Notes: generated from the letters alone by a model not told the origin. Numbered from the stretch's first letter, positions 43,997 to 56,280 are shown. The stretch is DNA of 64,000 nucleotides from Ochotona curzoniae (GCF_017591425.1 NW_024466599.1:30480001-30544000); one strand, 5' to 3'. Numbers and translations are program-made.

Positions 43997-44271
43997 CAAA
44001 AAATGTATGGATTTTATCCATTTAACAGGCAGATGACAGAGAGAAAGAAAAACATGAGGGAAAGATACAGAAAGAGCAGCTTTCTCATCCACTGGTTTAC
44101 TTCCCATCTGGGTCTCCCACATGGGTGGCAGTGACCCTAGAGTTTGAACCATCATCCTCTGCTTTCCCAGGCACAGCAGCAGGGAGCAGGACTGGACCGA
44201 AACAGAGTAGCAGGGACCTGAATCAGCTTTCTGCCAGCGATGCCTCACCCCACTGGCCACACTGCCAGCTC
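43997..44271 (-). mobile_element. Older CSINE, antisense
   Basis: 'ttacaaaaaatgtatggattttatccatttaacaggcag', 'ccactggtttacttcccatctgggtctcccacatgggtggcag', 'ctttcccaggcacagcagcagggagcagg' and the head 'ccactggccacactgccagctcc'. The segment between 'tttacttccc' and 'ggtctccc' is deleted. Confidence 0.82.
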
Positions 44272-45710
44272 CACAAACAATCTCTTATTTTCTGATGAGT
44301 GTTCTTCAGATTTAGGATTCTATTTAGACTAAATGACATAATCCCCCAAATTTTCCTTGGTCTATTCTTTTCTTTCTTGACAGTACTTACTTTTTTTTTT
44401 TTCTATTTCAGCAACAAACAAAATGACAATGGAAACTTCTCTCCTATTAGCTATAAATAGATGGAGTGAGATGCAAATTTCTCCAAATGCCAGAAAAAAA
44501 ATAATGGACCAAGAAACTCTGCAAGTCCTTGACTTCCCTCATCTTATGAGGCTGGCTTTGCCTTTGTCTCCTTGAGGCCAAGTGTCAGGTGTTTGGGAGA
44601 CACCTGTCTTCCATCCAGATGTCTGATCCTAAGGGCACACTGAAGAGTGGTGGAATAGGAGATCTGCTTCCTCTGGAGGCTTGGTTGGAGCACAGATGGC
44701 AGATAGGAGGCACCTGAGGAGGATAAGCAGACATCACTAACGGAGCGCTGCATCTCTCGCTCTGAGCCTGGGCTGGTTTCACAATCCTTCATCCAGCCCT
44801 CTAGGTTATCAGGCCCAGAGTTGGGAAGTAACAGTGTGAGGTCACACAGCACAATTCAAGCTTCCTGCACAGCTCTGTGCTCCTCAGCTACGGCCTGAAG
44901 GAGGGCCTGGACTTCCTGGAGGCTGAAGAAGGAGCCGCAGGGAGGCAGGGCAGGGCCTGAGTGTTCATACCCCTGATCTCTGGCAGTCCTTGCTGAGATG
45001 AGCTCTGGGTTCGTGCTTTCTCACACACGGCCCTCTTTGTCCCCTATCCCTGAGCCTCTTGGCCTACAGGTTCAAGACCAGAATCAGGGGGGCCTTCCGG
45101 ACTTCATGGAGACCATCCCACCAGGGCCTTTCCCCTTTCGCCCTTTTTGAGTCTCCCTCTGCTCTGAACCCTTCCCAGGCCCACAGGCCTCACCCAGAGC
45201 CTTCCCCCATCACCCACTGTGCCACACTCAGGTACAACTGCCCACGAGGCCCCTAGACTTGGTCCTGCAATGAAGCGAGAGGTGCTCTGCCAGTGCCCCA
45301 CCAGGACTGCGTTCTTCACTGCCTCCTGTACCCCACACTCAACCCCAATCCCCCATCGCAGGTGTCACCTGCTCCCCTTTCCCACAGAGCGCCTCACCCC
45401 AAACCACCAGTTTTGTATTTCTAGACTTTTCCCACGACTCTGATCAGGCATGACTGGCAATGGTGTCAGGTTTCTAATTCCCTCGACTGCCCCAGAACCA
45501 CAATACTCTTCTCCAAGAAGAAGTCCCACCCCTTGCCCGCAAACTCCAGGCCGCTCAAGTCCAGCTTGGGGACTGCTTCCTGGCCACCCACAAGGCTACA
45601 TACAGCTCCTGGCCCACACAGGTGCTGCAGTTGTGCTGAGCCTAGGTGCTGGAGTCCCAGGGTTCCCAGTCAGCTCTCATCTCTGGACTAACCCTTAGGC
45701 GGGAAATGGA

Positions 45711-45737
45711 GAGCTGGGCAGCTGGGCAGCTGGGCAC
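45711..45737 (+). repeat. 8-bp tandem repeat, AGCTGGGC x3
   Basis: Three consecutive perfect copies of the unit. Confidence 0.9.
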
Positions 45738-46050
45738 TGCCTCTTGGAAACAATGCTGTGCCTTAGAACAACAGCTGCTATGGACAGCACCGACTGGGAG
45801 AGACTTCCCCTGGGCAGGCAGCCCTGTCCTGGAGCCAGCTGGACATGGCGCCTCCACCTGTGCTGCTGCTTTCCGTCTAAGGCGGGCATCGTAGCTGCCA
45901 GGGACATTCTTTCTCTGGGATGGCGGGGCAAGGGGCAGGAGGGGGCACAGTGCAGGGGAGGGGACACAGCTGCTGTAACTGCTGAGAAGCAAGAAGGGAG
46001 GGGGTGGGGGGAGCTGGGAAATAGGAGCCCGGGTTTCTGAGTCACTTCAC

Positions 46051-46110
46051 CCCAGACAGACAGATGCTGGCTCCCCCAGACAGACAGAGGCTGGCTTCCA
46101 CAGACAGACT
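46051..46110 (+). repeat. About 25-bp tandem repeat, 2-3 copies
   Basis: Units begin CCAGACAGACAGA and continue TGCTGGCTCCC or GGCTGGCTTCC; the third unit is partial ('acagacagactg'). Confidence 0.8.
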
Positions 46111-47429
46111 GACCTGTCACACTGTGTACTTGCCACAAGTTCATGTACATCCACCCAGTTACCCACAGCAGCACCTGCCTGATCACGTCCACCAGAAGTT
46201 GTGGACAACATCCAACCCTGGCAGAGGCTAAAATCCATACAAACAGGGAGGGGTTGGCCAGGAGGAGATAAGGATTGACCTGTAAGAACCAGAGCCACCT
46301 ACAATGATCCAACATGGCTGCCAACTGTGATCCTACAATGACACATAGCTCATTACAAGGTCGTCACACCAAAGTCATGGTGGCTGACATACCTGCCCCC
46401 ATCACATACCCAATGTCATGACATATCTGAGTTTTCCATAAAAGGGCATGGAAACAGGCAGTACTTTGGCCTTGCTCGAAAACTCGGGCCTTGCCCCAAA
46501 CTCCCCCTCTTTGAATATTCAATTCAATCCCACCCCAAACACCACCCACTATGACTCCTGATCATAAGGGTTGGGCTTGAACTCCATGGAGTATAGCTCT
46601 CTCTCAAGCACGCCCACACTCTGTTCTGAGTGGATATTTTTGCTCAGCATGCAAATAAATAATATTTCCCTCTCCAGCTCCATAGATTCTTTCCTGCACT
46701 GGAGACAAGAATCTGGACTCAGCCATCATACCATAAAATTATTTCAGATAGTAAGGGATGAAAATATAGCTAGCCAAGGTAGCACAGGAATGACGATGCT
46801 GTCACCAGTAGATGGAACCACAGATTCTCTTGTTCCCATCTCAGCTCAAACCCTAAGACTTAAACAAAATTGTCTTCCTCTCTCTGAGTTCAAGTCCAGA
46901 GCCTGGGCAACTTCATAGACAGACCCAGAATACCTCACATGATGAGACAATACGGGGCTGGGACCTAAGAAGTCCATGCTCTCCAGATCCAGGTGGAATG
47001 TGGACAACTTCAAACCAATTCACGGTTTTGTGTATTCCCAGTCTAAAAACAAAATGACTTTCAGCTCTGGAAGAAAAGGGGAAATGGGGTAGGGTAGGAA
47101 ACAGAAGGAGGGGTGGGAGTCAAGGGAGAAGGATGCAGTGACTCGGTCCCCAAGGATTTCCTAGGGAGAGGACAGGTGGGGATGGTTCAAGGAGAAGGAA
47201 GCTACAGGATAGCAAAGAACTCAGGGAGGAATGGACAGGTGGGTGCAGGGGACCACATCCTCTTCTGTAATTGCATAGGAGGCTGCTTCAGAGGATCTCA
47301 CTCCCATGGTTGGTGTTTGGTGATCTGCTGCAGTGATGGGATTCTAGCCCAGCTGGCAGACTAATCTGGGCTTTTCAAATGGTAGTGACCACAGAACAAG
47401 GACAGACCCAGGGTGAGAGCTCCTTTCCA

Positions 47430-47674
47430 GCTTCTGGGGAGAGAGAGATCTTTCATCTACTGGTTTACTTCTCAAATGATCACGACAGCCAGGAACTCCA
47501 CCTGTGTCTTCCACAGGGATCACAGGCACCCAGGTACTTGGACTATCTTCCAGTACTTTCTTGGGTGCATTGGGAGGGAGGTGGACCAGAAGTGGAGCAG
47601 CAGAGAATGGAACTGGCACTCATATGGAATACTGGCATCACAGGTAGTAGCTCAGCTCCCTGTGCTCCAATGCT
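47430..47674 (-). mobile_element. CSINE, antisense, 3' end missing
   Basis: 'gagatctttcatctactggtttacttctcaaatgatc', 'agtactttcttgggtgcattgggagggagg', 'gtggagcagcagagaatggaactggc' and 'ctcatatggaatactggcatc'. The A/T-rich tail and part of the middle are lost. Confidence 0.75.
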
Positions 47675-47689
47675 GACTGCTTAATGAGT

Positions 47690-48560
47690 ATTCAAATATT
47701 TTTCTACATAAGTATGCGCTAAATATAGCAAAATACAAAGATACTAAATTTGGTACATCTGCAAACACTTATTCAACTGCTATATAAAGCAAGGTATCAG
47801 ATATTTCTAACAGTCTAAAAACTTGTCTTATCCTCCTAGTCAATACCTCCCCATCCCTATAAGGCAACTGCTCTGGCCTCTGTCACCTTAGGTCAGTTTA
47901 GCTGTTTGGGAGCTTCACACACATGAAACTGTGCAGGGTATGTTCTTTTGTGTGTAACTTGTGTTTGATTGTGTCTTGAGGTTCATCCACATAGTTGTGT
48001 GAATGAATATTTTATGTAGATTTCCACCTTAGATATGCCTACAATTGTCCATTTTCCTATTTGCATACATTTAGAAATGCAGATTGAAACCGAAATCAAC
48101 ATCTTTACATGCTCAGCTGAAAAGCCAGCAGAAAACAGGCTGACAGTACTAAGTGTTGGCAAAGATGCTGGAGAACTGGGTCCCCCACGAATGGCGGTGG
48201 GATTGCTGTTGGGACAGCCATGATTTTTGCTGCATCATCTGAAACCACATAGTCTTTGGAACCCAGGGACTTCATCTATACCCAGGAAAATCATGTCGCA
48301 GCCAAGGCTGAGTACCTGAATGTTCACACAGTTGCCAAGTTTATGGTGTGCATGTCCCAACTCCCATTGACTAGCATCAGCTCTGAACAAGGCTGACAGC
48401 AGCTTCCTGGTGCCCACACTGTGCCTGAACACAAAATTATTCCCTTGGGCTCCATGCCCAGAAGTGAGTTACAAAACTGACAGTGTGTTCATCTTCAGGG
48501 TTTGAGATTTACCTTGCCAAGCTGCCCCCAGAATGTTGTATCCATTTTCCATTCTGCCTG
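47690..48560 (-). mobile_element. Old L1 3' region, antisense, interrupted
   Basis: 47690-48060 and 48435-48560 read as reverse complement of L1: 'cttttgtgtgtaacttgtgtttgattg', 'gaggttcatccacatagttgtgtgaatgaat', and later 'cccagaagtgagttacaaaactg' with 'cttgccaagctgcccccagaatgttgta'. The block between them reads in the other direction. Confidence 0.6.
48061..48430 (+). mobile_element. L1 ORF2/3' UTR fragment, sense, inside antisense L1
   Basis: 'agaaatgcagattgaaaccgaaatcaacatc', 'ctaagtgttggcaaagatgctggagaactgg', 'gaatggcggtgggattgctgttgggacagcc', 'cagggacttcatctatacccaggaaaa' and 'tgaatgttcacacagttgcc' follow sense L1 order. It is either a nested insertion or an inverted internal piece of the same L1. 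Confidence 0.65.
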
Positions 48561-49241
48561 TCCACGGGCCTGTGGCTGGAAGTTTACACAAGCCCCAAAG
48601 CCACTCTTGTTGAGGCACGCCCTGTCCCCGCCCTAGAGCCCAGGGGCTGCAGCTTTCCCAGCCACAAGAGAGCAAGCGGAAGGAAGGTCTGAGGTAAACA
48701 CAGCTTTCAGGGCCAGCTACTGGGGCTGCAGGGCTTGGGGATGGATGGGCACTTTCTCTCCCACCCCTCCAAGCCTGAGTGTCTCAGATCAGGCCCTGGG
48801 TTCAGCATGCTCGCTGGTCCTGGCAGTCACGGCTATTGCAGCCCCCCAACGGGCTGGGCATGGGAAAATAACAGCTGCAGCCCCGATGTAACCAGCCAGA
48901 TGCGCAGGCTCCGGGCTGCTACTGCTGGCAAGGCCAATACATTAGGCCTTAGGCGGTCAGCAAAACGCCCAGCACTTCCTCTTCCTCATTCAGCTCTCCC
49001 AGCTGGGACAATCAGCCTCTACCCTGACCCTCACTCCAGATTTCCCTTCCACTAAGGCTGGTCCTGTTGATCACACCCCACCCTCCCACCCACTCAGAGA
49101 GGGGCAGTGTCAGCAGGAGGGAAGGAAGCCTGGAGCCCCTTCCTCCCAGCAGGAAAGGGGAAGGAAGGCCACAGGAAGTCAGCCTCTCCCCTTCCCCTAT
49201 CCAGCTGCCAGCTGGGAGGACAGGCTGGCTGCTCTTGTCCC

Positions 49242-49259
49242 AAACACACACACACACAC
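49242..49259. repeat. Short (CA)n microsatellite
   Basis: Eight to nine CA units. Confidence 0.9.
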
Positions 49260-50352
49260 GCCCCAGCCAAGGACCCAGGTCTTAATTTCCCTGTGTTCTT
49301 CCCTGCTCAAGTCTGGCTTCTGCCAATTCCAGGGTGAAGACCCCAGGAGGATGGCTGGTGAGGCAGCAAGCAGAACGCCAGCTTTGGAACCTGGCAGAGC
49401 TCTGGTTTAGAGCAAAGGAGCCCCTCCCCCCTTGGGTCTTGGCTGCCGCCTTAGTGGGCCAGGACTACAGATAGATAGCTCCCAGTGTAGGACTTGGGGG
49501 TGGAGAAAGGCCAAGCAGCCCCCTGCCCCAGCCTGCCTCCACTGCCACCACCAGCTCAGGTCCTGAGTTTCTTTGTTCACCCTCCTGGACCCCACCCACC
49601 TCAGCTCCATCAGCCACGGTTCCTGGTGCCTCCGTCTGCCTGGTTCCTCCTGCCCCAAGGGGCAGGTCTATCCTTGCAAGCGCTGGCTCCTCAGGGGCAC
49701 TTGGGAGCAAGGCAGAGAGGGGAGTGGATGGAGCAGGGAGAAATAGGAGCAAGGATGTTGCCTCCAGCTTTAGCCTGACCCTGTGGGAGCTTGGAGCACC
49801 TGCACCCTGGACTGCTGTATCCCGTTTGACGGCTACGGGCCTGGTCTGCAACATCTGCATCAGGCAGTGGTTAGTGGCTGGGGCAAGATGACAGGTCATG
49901 GGTATTTGCACCTGTGAGCACACACTCTCCCCCAATGGCCTGTGGAGGAGCGAGCAGCCTGGGGTTTTAGCAGCCAACTCTCATGATACCTGGGACAGGG
50001 GCTGCAGCCATCTCAGAGCACGGGAGGCTGGAGTTGGCCAGTGAGATGCTTGCTTTTCTACCCACTTACAGACCAGGGATCCCCGCCTTCTGACAGCTGG
50101 AGAGCTGACAACCGGCAAACAGGTCATGAGTGAGCAGCGAAGCTGGGGCCCAGACCCAGGACAAACACCCTGGCTCTCAGAGCAGGTCCCCTTGCTTAGG
50201 GCCACCTCCTGTGCCTACCCTGAATTTCAAAACAGCTGTGACATGTGTGGCTACTTCTGCACAAAGCACTCCCAGGCTTGGGGAGCCTGAAAGCCAAGGA
50301 GAACTCAGCATGGTAGTTGGAGCTCATTGCTTCTTCCCACAGCTAACCAACT

Positions 50353-50376
50353 CCCCGCCCTCCCCCACCCCCCCCC
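50353..50376 (-). other. C-rich tract, minus-strand G-quadruplex potential
   Basis: C-runs of 4, 3, 5 and 9 separated by single bases. The C9 run is also a likely sequencing-length error site. Confidence 0.5.
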
Positions 50377-52264
50377 AGGCAGGTGGCTGTGGCAGGGCTC
50401 CTGGGCCCAGGGAATGCCTGGGGAGCTGAGACAGGTTCCACAAAGCCACCTGCTGCGGCTTCCCCTCCAGGTTCAGCCAGAGCACTGTGGCTGGCTTAGA
50501 GCCTGGTGGGGGAAAAGGTGCTTCCTTTCCTCATCTTGTTGGCATTACTGTGGGCAGAGCCAGAGCCGCCCACCATGGGGAGTTCTGGGACCGAACACTC
50601 CGTAAGCCAGTTACAACAGCCTATACAAGGCACTCTCATCAGGGGATGCAAGCCACCAAAAATATGCCCCCTGGAGCAGGGGCATTTCAGAAAGGGGTTT
50701 TTCTTCAGAGTGAGCCGGTCTTGGTCCTCCATACCCCCCACCCCTGCCCAGCCTTGGTTCTGTGAGGCTTCTCCCAGCCTAGCCAGCCAGCATGGCTCCC
50801 CACCCGGTTTCCAGGGTGACAGTGGGAGCAGTAAAAGGCCAGGGTGGGTGTCTTCAGGCTCTGCCATCCTGAACTAGGGCAGAACTGGGGCAGCATCTCA
50901 ATGTAGCTGCTCACAGAGCTTCCTGCCAGCTACACAGCGGACTTAAGAGAAGGGCCCTGGACCATGCCAAGCTTGTTGGCATTACTGGCATCAGAGCTGG
51001 GAAGCAGGGGTCCATGAAAGTGGCAGAGGCTAGGGAACTTGAGTATTGGGAGGCAGAAAGCCAAAGCCCAAGCCTACAATTAGTGCCAGAAGGGCTGCTG
51101 AGTCATGCCAGGGTGTGTAGCACGTACAAATGCCCTGACTCCATCGTGCCACCACCAGCCCGCTGCGGAAAGGAGAGCTAGTGGTATAGCTAACCCACCT
51201 CCTCAACCCCAATGGCTGCAGGGCCCTACCAAGACTCAGGATCTGCAGTGACGTCTAGCTGCTGGTTTTTGAAAACTCTAGAGGGGAGATTCCACCATGC
51301 AACCAGCCAAGACTGGAGCAGAAATTTCCAGACAGGGTCCTCTCTCCACACCAGAGGCCTAGGAGCAATGAAGTTTGAGGACTGCATTGAATTCAGGCTT
51401 GTTTTGCTGATTCGCAGGATGTATCTGATAGCCTGTTGAGCAGAACAATCTTTCCTGTGGAAACTGCTGTGAGTAGAGGGAGGACTGTGCCTGGCCACAT
51501 TGTCCCTGTTTCCTTGTCCTTTGCAAATTAAGGAATCTGCCCACTAGAGTCACCATGTGAGTGGTGGGCACAGTTCAGGTTCAGGGCCTCTCCACCTTGC
51601 CTACTCTTCTCTCCCCACCCCCAACTCACCCACTTTCCCATCTGCCCCCCGCCACTGAGCCCTCGCATTCAACACATCCTGAAACAGGACCCTATGTGAC
51701 TGCTGGGGTCAGGCGACCTGCTCTACATGGCCTCTCCCTGGCTGGACTTCGGCCTCTTCTTCCCACCAGGTTCCTGTCCTCTGCACACAGCTGCCACATC
51801 TTGGGATCTCCCAGTCCTGCCTGCTTTCTGAGGGAGCAGAGGAAATGGCACAGATCTGCATTCCTGTAGATCCCAGGCCAGCTCAGTGCAAGCCCCAGCC
51901 AGTTCTTCCTTTCCACCCCTTTAAAAGGCCCCTGGCCCCCAGTGAAATGTCAAGTCTACTCAGTGCTCAGCCCAGCCCCAAGGAAGGGCTGCTGTGTGCC
52001 ACCCCATGGGGGCTTGCCAAGTGAACCAGAGACCAAATGCCCAAGTCCTCCTGGATCCTCAGCATGTGAATGCAAAGATGTGTGGGCAGATCTCCCAGAG
52101 TGTATTCTTTTCCTTCTGGCTAAACCTCATGAAGTGAAAATCTTAGCTTCCTGGAGAACCTGCTGCATGCCACAAGGTACTTCCTGAGAAAGACAGCGAA
52201 AACACTCCTTCTTCCAGCCCCCAAACCTGCCTATCTTATGTCCCATTCACTCCAGGACAAAAAT

Positions 52265-52525
52265 CAATATCTTGCATCTGCTGATTTACTCCCCAATGGC
52301 CGCAATGGCTAGAGCTAAGCTGATCTGAAGCCAGAAGCCAGGATCTTCTTCTGGGTCTCCCACGAGTGCAGGGTCCCAAGACTTTGGGCCATCCTCTGCT
52401 GCTTTTCCAGGCCTTAAGCAGAGACTTGGATGGGAAATGGAGCAGCCGGGACATGAACCGGCACCCATACTGAATGAAGGCGCTTAGAGATGGGGAATTA
52501 GCTGTTGAGCATTTGCACCAGGCCC
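52265..52525 (-). mobile_element. CSINE, antisense, 3' end truncated
   Basis: 'gcatctgctgatttactccccaatggccgcaatggc', 'gggtctcccacgagtgcagggtcccaagactttgggcc', 'ggagcagccgggacatgaaccggcaccc' and the head 'gagcatttgcaccaggccc'. The A-rich tail is absent on the left. Confidence 0.85.
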
Positions 52526-52845
52526 AACTCTTCCTATTTCCTAACAGCCCAACCAATAGGAAATAAGTCAGCAGTCAAAGTCATGAAAGTGCAGGCCAGG
52601 GCTGCAGGCCAGAGAGAAACTGGGCCAGAAGGCTCACGGAGTGAACAAGGCCCAACTCATCAGTGAGGCTTGACACTGGCAAGGATGAGGGCTCAGTATG
52701 ACACCTGGGAAGTCAGGTGGGTCTCAAATAGCAAGGCAAGAATCATCTTAGATCCCAGGAAGGATCCAGCAGCCCAGAGCTTCAGAAACCAAGAGGGCTG
52801 GCACCTTGACTTGGCAAGTTTTTAAAAAATTTGTTTTGTTTTGTT
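52526..52845. other. Unique DNA
   Basis: No gene or repeat recognised. Ends in a (TTTTG)-like stretch that belongs to the following SINE tail. Confidence 0.45.
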
Positions 52846-53140
52846 TTTTAATGATTTCTTTATTTGAAAGGCAGAGTTAGAAAGAGAGAAATATTCCATT
52901 TGCTGGTTCACTCCCCAGATGGGCACAATAGCCGGAGGTAGGCCAAGCTGAAGCCAGGGACCAGAAGCTTCTCCTGGTTTTCTCACATGGGTGCAGGGTC
53001 CCAAGCACTTGGGCCATCTTCTGCTGCTTTCCCAGGATGATAGATGGGAAGTGGAGCAGCTAAAACTCAAATCAGCACCCATATGGGATGCTGGTGTCGC
53101 AGGGGGCAGCTGATCCTGTTGTGTCACAGCACCTGCCCTT
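52846..53140 (-). mobile_element. CSINE, antisense
   Basis: 'gatttctttatttgaaaggcagagttagaaag', 'gctggttcactccccagatgggc', 'gggtgcagggtcccaagcacttgggcc', 'tcagcacccatatgggatgctggtg' and the head 'gtcacagcacctgccct'. Confidence 0.88.
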
Positions 53141-53154
53141 TGTCAGGTATTTTC

Positions 53155-53360
53155 TACAAGTTTTGTGTTCACTGATTCATTTACTCTTCTCTACATATCT
53201 ATAATGTTTACTATCATTATCGTCATTTTACAGATGAAGTAGCTGAGGCACAGAGATAACAGGTAGCTTGCTCAGAGCCAGATGATTGATATGTGGTGTC
53301 CAGGACTTGAATGCAAACAGTCTGTTTGTAGACTCTGTGTGCTAAACCACCACATTGTAA
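53155..53360 (-). mobile_element. MIR SINE, antisense
   Basis: 'ctatcattatcgtcattttacagatgaagtagctgaggcacagag' is the reverse complement of the MIR core, followed by 'gcttgctcagagccag' and 'agactctgtgtgctaaaccaccac'. One of the clearest MIRs here. Confidence 0.8.
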
Positions 53361-54929
53361 CCTTACCACATTGTAACCTGTCCCTCAACTAGTGCACACT
53401 GAGCAGGTGGAGGAGCCCTGGACTCAGATAGCACATATTCTGGTTATGGGGCTTTGCAATCCCCAAACTTCATAGCTTAACATGTCGTCAGTCATCGATT
53501 CAGCTGATAATGTTATAATGAGCATCATAAGAAAGGCTGGTTTCTGCTCTATAAGAGGGCAGCTGGGGTGACCCATCTGGGGAATGGAGTACCAACTTGC
53601 ACATGATGTACCTGCTGAGCAAGTAAGAACTGGCTGCAGGCTGGGCACTGCCCACAAGGCCTGCTCACGAGGGCCCCTGACCCCTCCACATGGCTATTCT
53701 CTGCTGGGTTCCAAGAGTAACAGTGTCAAGAGACAAGAAGCAGAAGCCGGCAGGCTCTTGTTGGAGCCAGGCTCAGAAACCCGGCCACCATGTCACAGGC
53801 ACGTCTCTGCTGGTTGAGCTCTCAGGTGTCCCGGTAGCCCAGCAGCAGACAGAAAGCTCAGCTCCCGATGGAAGGGGTCTCACCAGTCGGGGGCCATGTT
53901 TGAAAACTGCCACAGCGGTGGCCTGGGATGCAAGGCAGGACAGGTTCCAGGGAATGAGGGAGAAATGGCCGACTACTGGATCTTGCTAGAAGGTGAGCTG
54001 AGTGCCACCCACTCACCCCATTTCCAGTGTGTGCCAGATCCTGCTTTCACAGGCATCCTCACAACTGACCTCTGCAACAGCTCTTTTCACCGTTCGGGGG
54101 ACTCAGAGAGGGCAGATGACCTCTCCAAGCCACACAGCTGTTCAGTGGCAGAGCTTGTGTGATTCCAGAGCCGGCCTTCAGCATCCCAGTTCCCAAAGAC
54201 AGATCCTGAGACATGCTGTACCAGGATCCATTCCTCTGTCCCCACCTTGCAGGCTGTGGCACACTCAGAGCTTCCCCTGCAGACCTCCTCCTCCCAAACC
54301 CAACCTCAGCACTTCCCCAAGTCCTCTCTGCTCTACTCAGCACCTGCCCACAAAAGGAAGTGCCAGAGAAGTACAGCAGTCTGCTGAACTCCGGAGCCTG
54401 AACCAGCCACTGGTGTAGGATGAAGAGGGTCTGGCACTGTCTTCATGGGTGTGGGTAGGAGGACTTGGTCCCTCCCCAGGGCTCCCTGAGATCACTGCAG
54501 TGTGAGGGAGCAGGCATTTGCTCAGTCTTGATTAGGTTCCTATATTTTCGTTAGAGAATTTCAACCTCATCTTGTTTAATTGTTTTTGGTTGACTTTATA
54601 AGTTAATCTATTTGCCTTTTTTCTTGATTGGGTTTTGAAAAAGATTTAAAATGAAAGATATCCTTTCCCGAGGCCTTCTCCTAGTCCCATCTGTTCACAT
54701 TCCTCAGAAACAGTGAGTCATTTGCATCAGGAGATCTTGCCTGTTTGCTATGAAATTTGTATTCTTGAATATTCCTAAACTTGGAGAACTGTTTCAAAGA
54801 TGGTCTACAGCGTTTTCACATTCTGCACACCTGATTTTCCCTATTATCTTATAGTAGTAAGGGGCATGTGTCATGGTGAATAAACTAATATTCACTCATT
54901 ATCACTAATTTGTAATATTATTAATATTT
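53361..54929. other. Unique DNA, partly AT-rich
   Basis: 54530-54900 is AT-rich and may be an old LINE remnant, but no diagnostic phrase was secure. No gene. Confidence 0.4.
54020..54175 (-). mobile_element. MIR SINE, antisense
   Basis: 'gtgccagatcctgctttcacaggcatcctcacaactgacctctgc', 'ggggactcagagagg', 'caagccacacagctgttcagtggcagag' follow MIR antisense order well. Confidence 0.75.
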
Positions 54930-55240
54930 TAAGGGTTTATTCTTATTCAAAAGAATTACACACATAAGCAGAAACACAGAGAAAGAGGTCTTCCATCCAC
55001 TGATTCATTCTTCAAATAGCCACCAAGGCCAGAGCTAGACCAACCCAAAGCCAGGAGCCAGGAGCTTCTTCCAGGTCTCCCACATGGGCACAGGGACCAA
55101 AGGACTTAGGTCATCCTCTGCTGCTTTTGAAGGCCATAAACAGGGAGCTGGAAATGGAGCAGCTGGGTCACAAACCAGTGTTCATATGGGACGCCAGCCT
55201 TGCAGGCAGAGGCCTAGCCTACATGCCATGGCATCAGAAC
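54930..55240 (-). mobile_element. CSINE, antisense
   Basis: 'agggtttattcttattcaaaag', 'gaggtcttccatccactgattcattcttcaaatagcc', 'ccaggtctcccacatgggc', 'gtgttcatatgggacgccagcc' and 'tacatgccatggcatc'. Confidence 0.85.
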
Positions 55241-55261
55241 CTATTAGTAGTATTATAATTC

Positions 55262-55385
55262 AGTCTGGGTCTCCACATGGGTGGCAGGAACCCAACTACT
55301 TGAGCCAATGCCTGCTGCCTCCTGGGATACTTATTAGCAGGAAGTTGGAATGGACAGCAGAGTCAAGACATAAAATTGCCTTATG
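55262..55385 (-). mobile_element. Older CSINE fragment, antisense
   Basis: 'ctgggtctccacatgggtggcaggaacccaactacttgagcc', 'tgcctgctgcctcctggg' and 'ttagcaggaagttggaatgg'. Only the middle of the ggcatttggc-headed subfamily remains. Confidence 0.78.
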
Positions 55386-55510
55386 AGTCATCTGGATTCA
55401 TCAACACGCAAATTTTGTATCTTTTCTTCATTTATTTATTTAGTTAATCATTTATTTTATACTCTGGTTAGTAATCCAAACTACTATATTTATGTTATTT
55501 AAACGTTGGG

Positions 55511-55558
55511 TTTTTTTGTTTTGTTTTGTTTCGTTTTGTTTTTTGTTTTTTGTTTTTT
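55511..55558 (+). repeat. (TTTTG)n tract
   Basis: Expanded SINE tail (antisense AAAAC-type) of the following element. Confidence 0.9.
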
Positions 55559-55812
55559 CCTGAGAGCAAGAGAGAGAGAGCTCCCATCCATTGGTTTATT
55601 CTCCATATACCCATGACAGCTGAGCTGGGCTGAGGCCAAAGCTAGGAACTGGAAGCTCATTCTTGATCTCCATGTGAGTGAATTCCTGGAGGGAAAACCA
55701 CTACCTCCTGGGGTCTGGTTTAGCAAGAAGCTGGAGTCAGGAGTTAGGCCCAGGGATCAAACCAGGCACGCCAGTGTCTTACCAGAGTCTTCACTTCTGG
55801 GCCAGCACCCTT
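55559..55812 (-). mobile_element. CSINE, antisense
   Basis: 'gagagagctcccatccattggtttattctccatatacc', 'agctgggctgaggccaaagc', 'tagcaagaagctggagtcagg' and the head 'cacttctgggccagcacc'. The central trinucleotide-rich portion is altered, so it is more diverged than the neighbours. Confidence 0.8.
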
Positions 55813-56280
55813 TGCGCATGTCCTCCCAGAGAGTGTGAGGGTGATTGGTCCCACTGGAGAATGGCTGGCGCAGGCCCAGCCCACAGACTGCCCTTGGTCA
55901 ACCCCACTGAGGATTCTGGGCAGTTGCTCCCTTAGAAGCCCAGCAAACCTTCCCAGGGAGAGTGCCCTCCGCCCCCGCCCCCCTTCGGAAGCTGCTCTTC
56001 CCTGGCCTGGAGCCTCCCCCAACCCAAGGGAAGGCCGGCCCTGCAGCACCCAAAACCGTTCAAGAGATGTGACTGGTCCCAGAGCTATCTCCATCTCCCC
56101 ACATCATTAAGTGGCTGGGACCTGGGTTCCCCAGGGAGGAGAAGGGAGGACCTAGGACCAGCCTTAGTTGGGGTCCCTCATGACCCCAGTGAAGGGGTAG
56201 TTGAATCCATGCCATGAGAACAGGGACAAGGGCACAGACCCGGTGGGGGGAGACAGGGACAGGCAGATGGATAGGCAAAA
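55813..56280. other. Unique GC-rich DNA upstream of the CpG island
   Basis: GC-rich shoulder with a CCGCCCCCGCCCCCC run around 55970-55984 that could bind Sp1/KLF factors. No exon supported. Confidence 0.45.

Larger units (their letters stand above)
44272..47429. other. Mostly unique GC-rich DNA, no gene found
   Basis: Small tandem duplications at 45711-45737 (AGCTGGGC x3) and 46051-46110. The 209-codon minus frame 45695-46324 is unrecognisable. 'tacggcctgaaggagggcctgg' near 44890 was examined as a possible exon and not supported. Confidence 0.45.
48561..52264. other. Unique GC-rich DNA, no gene found
   Basis: No exon supported. 48830-49000 and 50340-50380 stand out: the first for lack of any repeat signature with a TGCTGAC-type word (as 'gtcagca'), the second for a C-rich quadruplex-prone run. 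A (CA)n run lies at 49242-49259. Confidence 0.45.

Noticed and set aside
44885..44960. Possible exon wording 'tacggcctgaaggagggcctggac'
   Set aside because: Frame closes quickly, no flanking donor, and no known protein matches from memory.
54530..54900. AT-rich block considered as an L1 3' UTR
   Set aside because: Composition fits, but no diagnostic L1 phrase could be placed in order.
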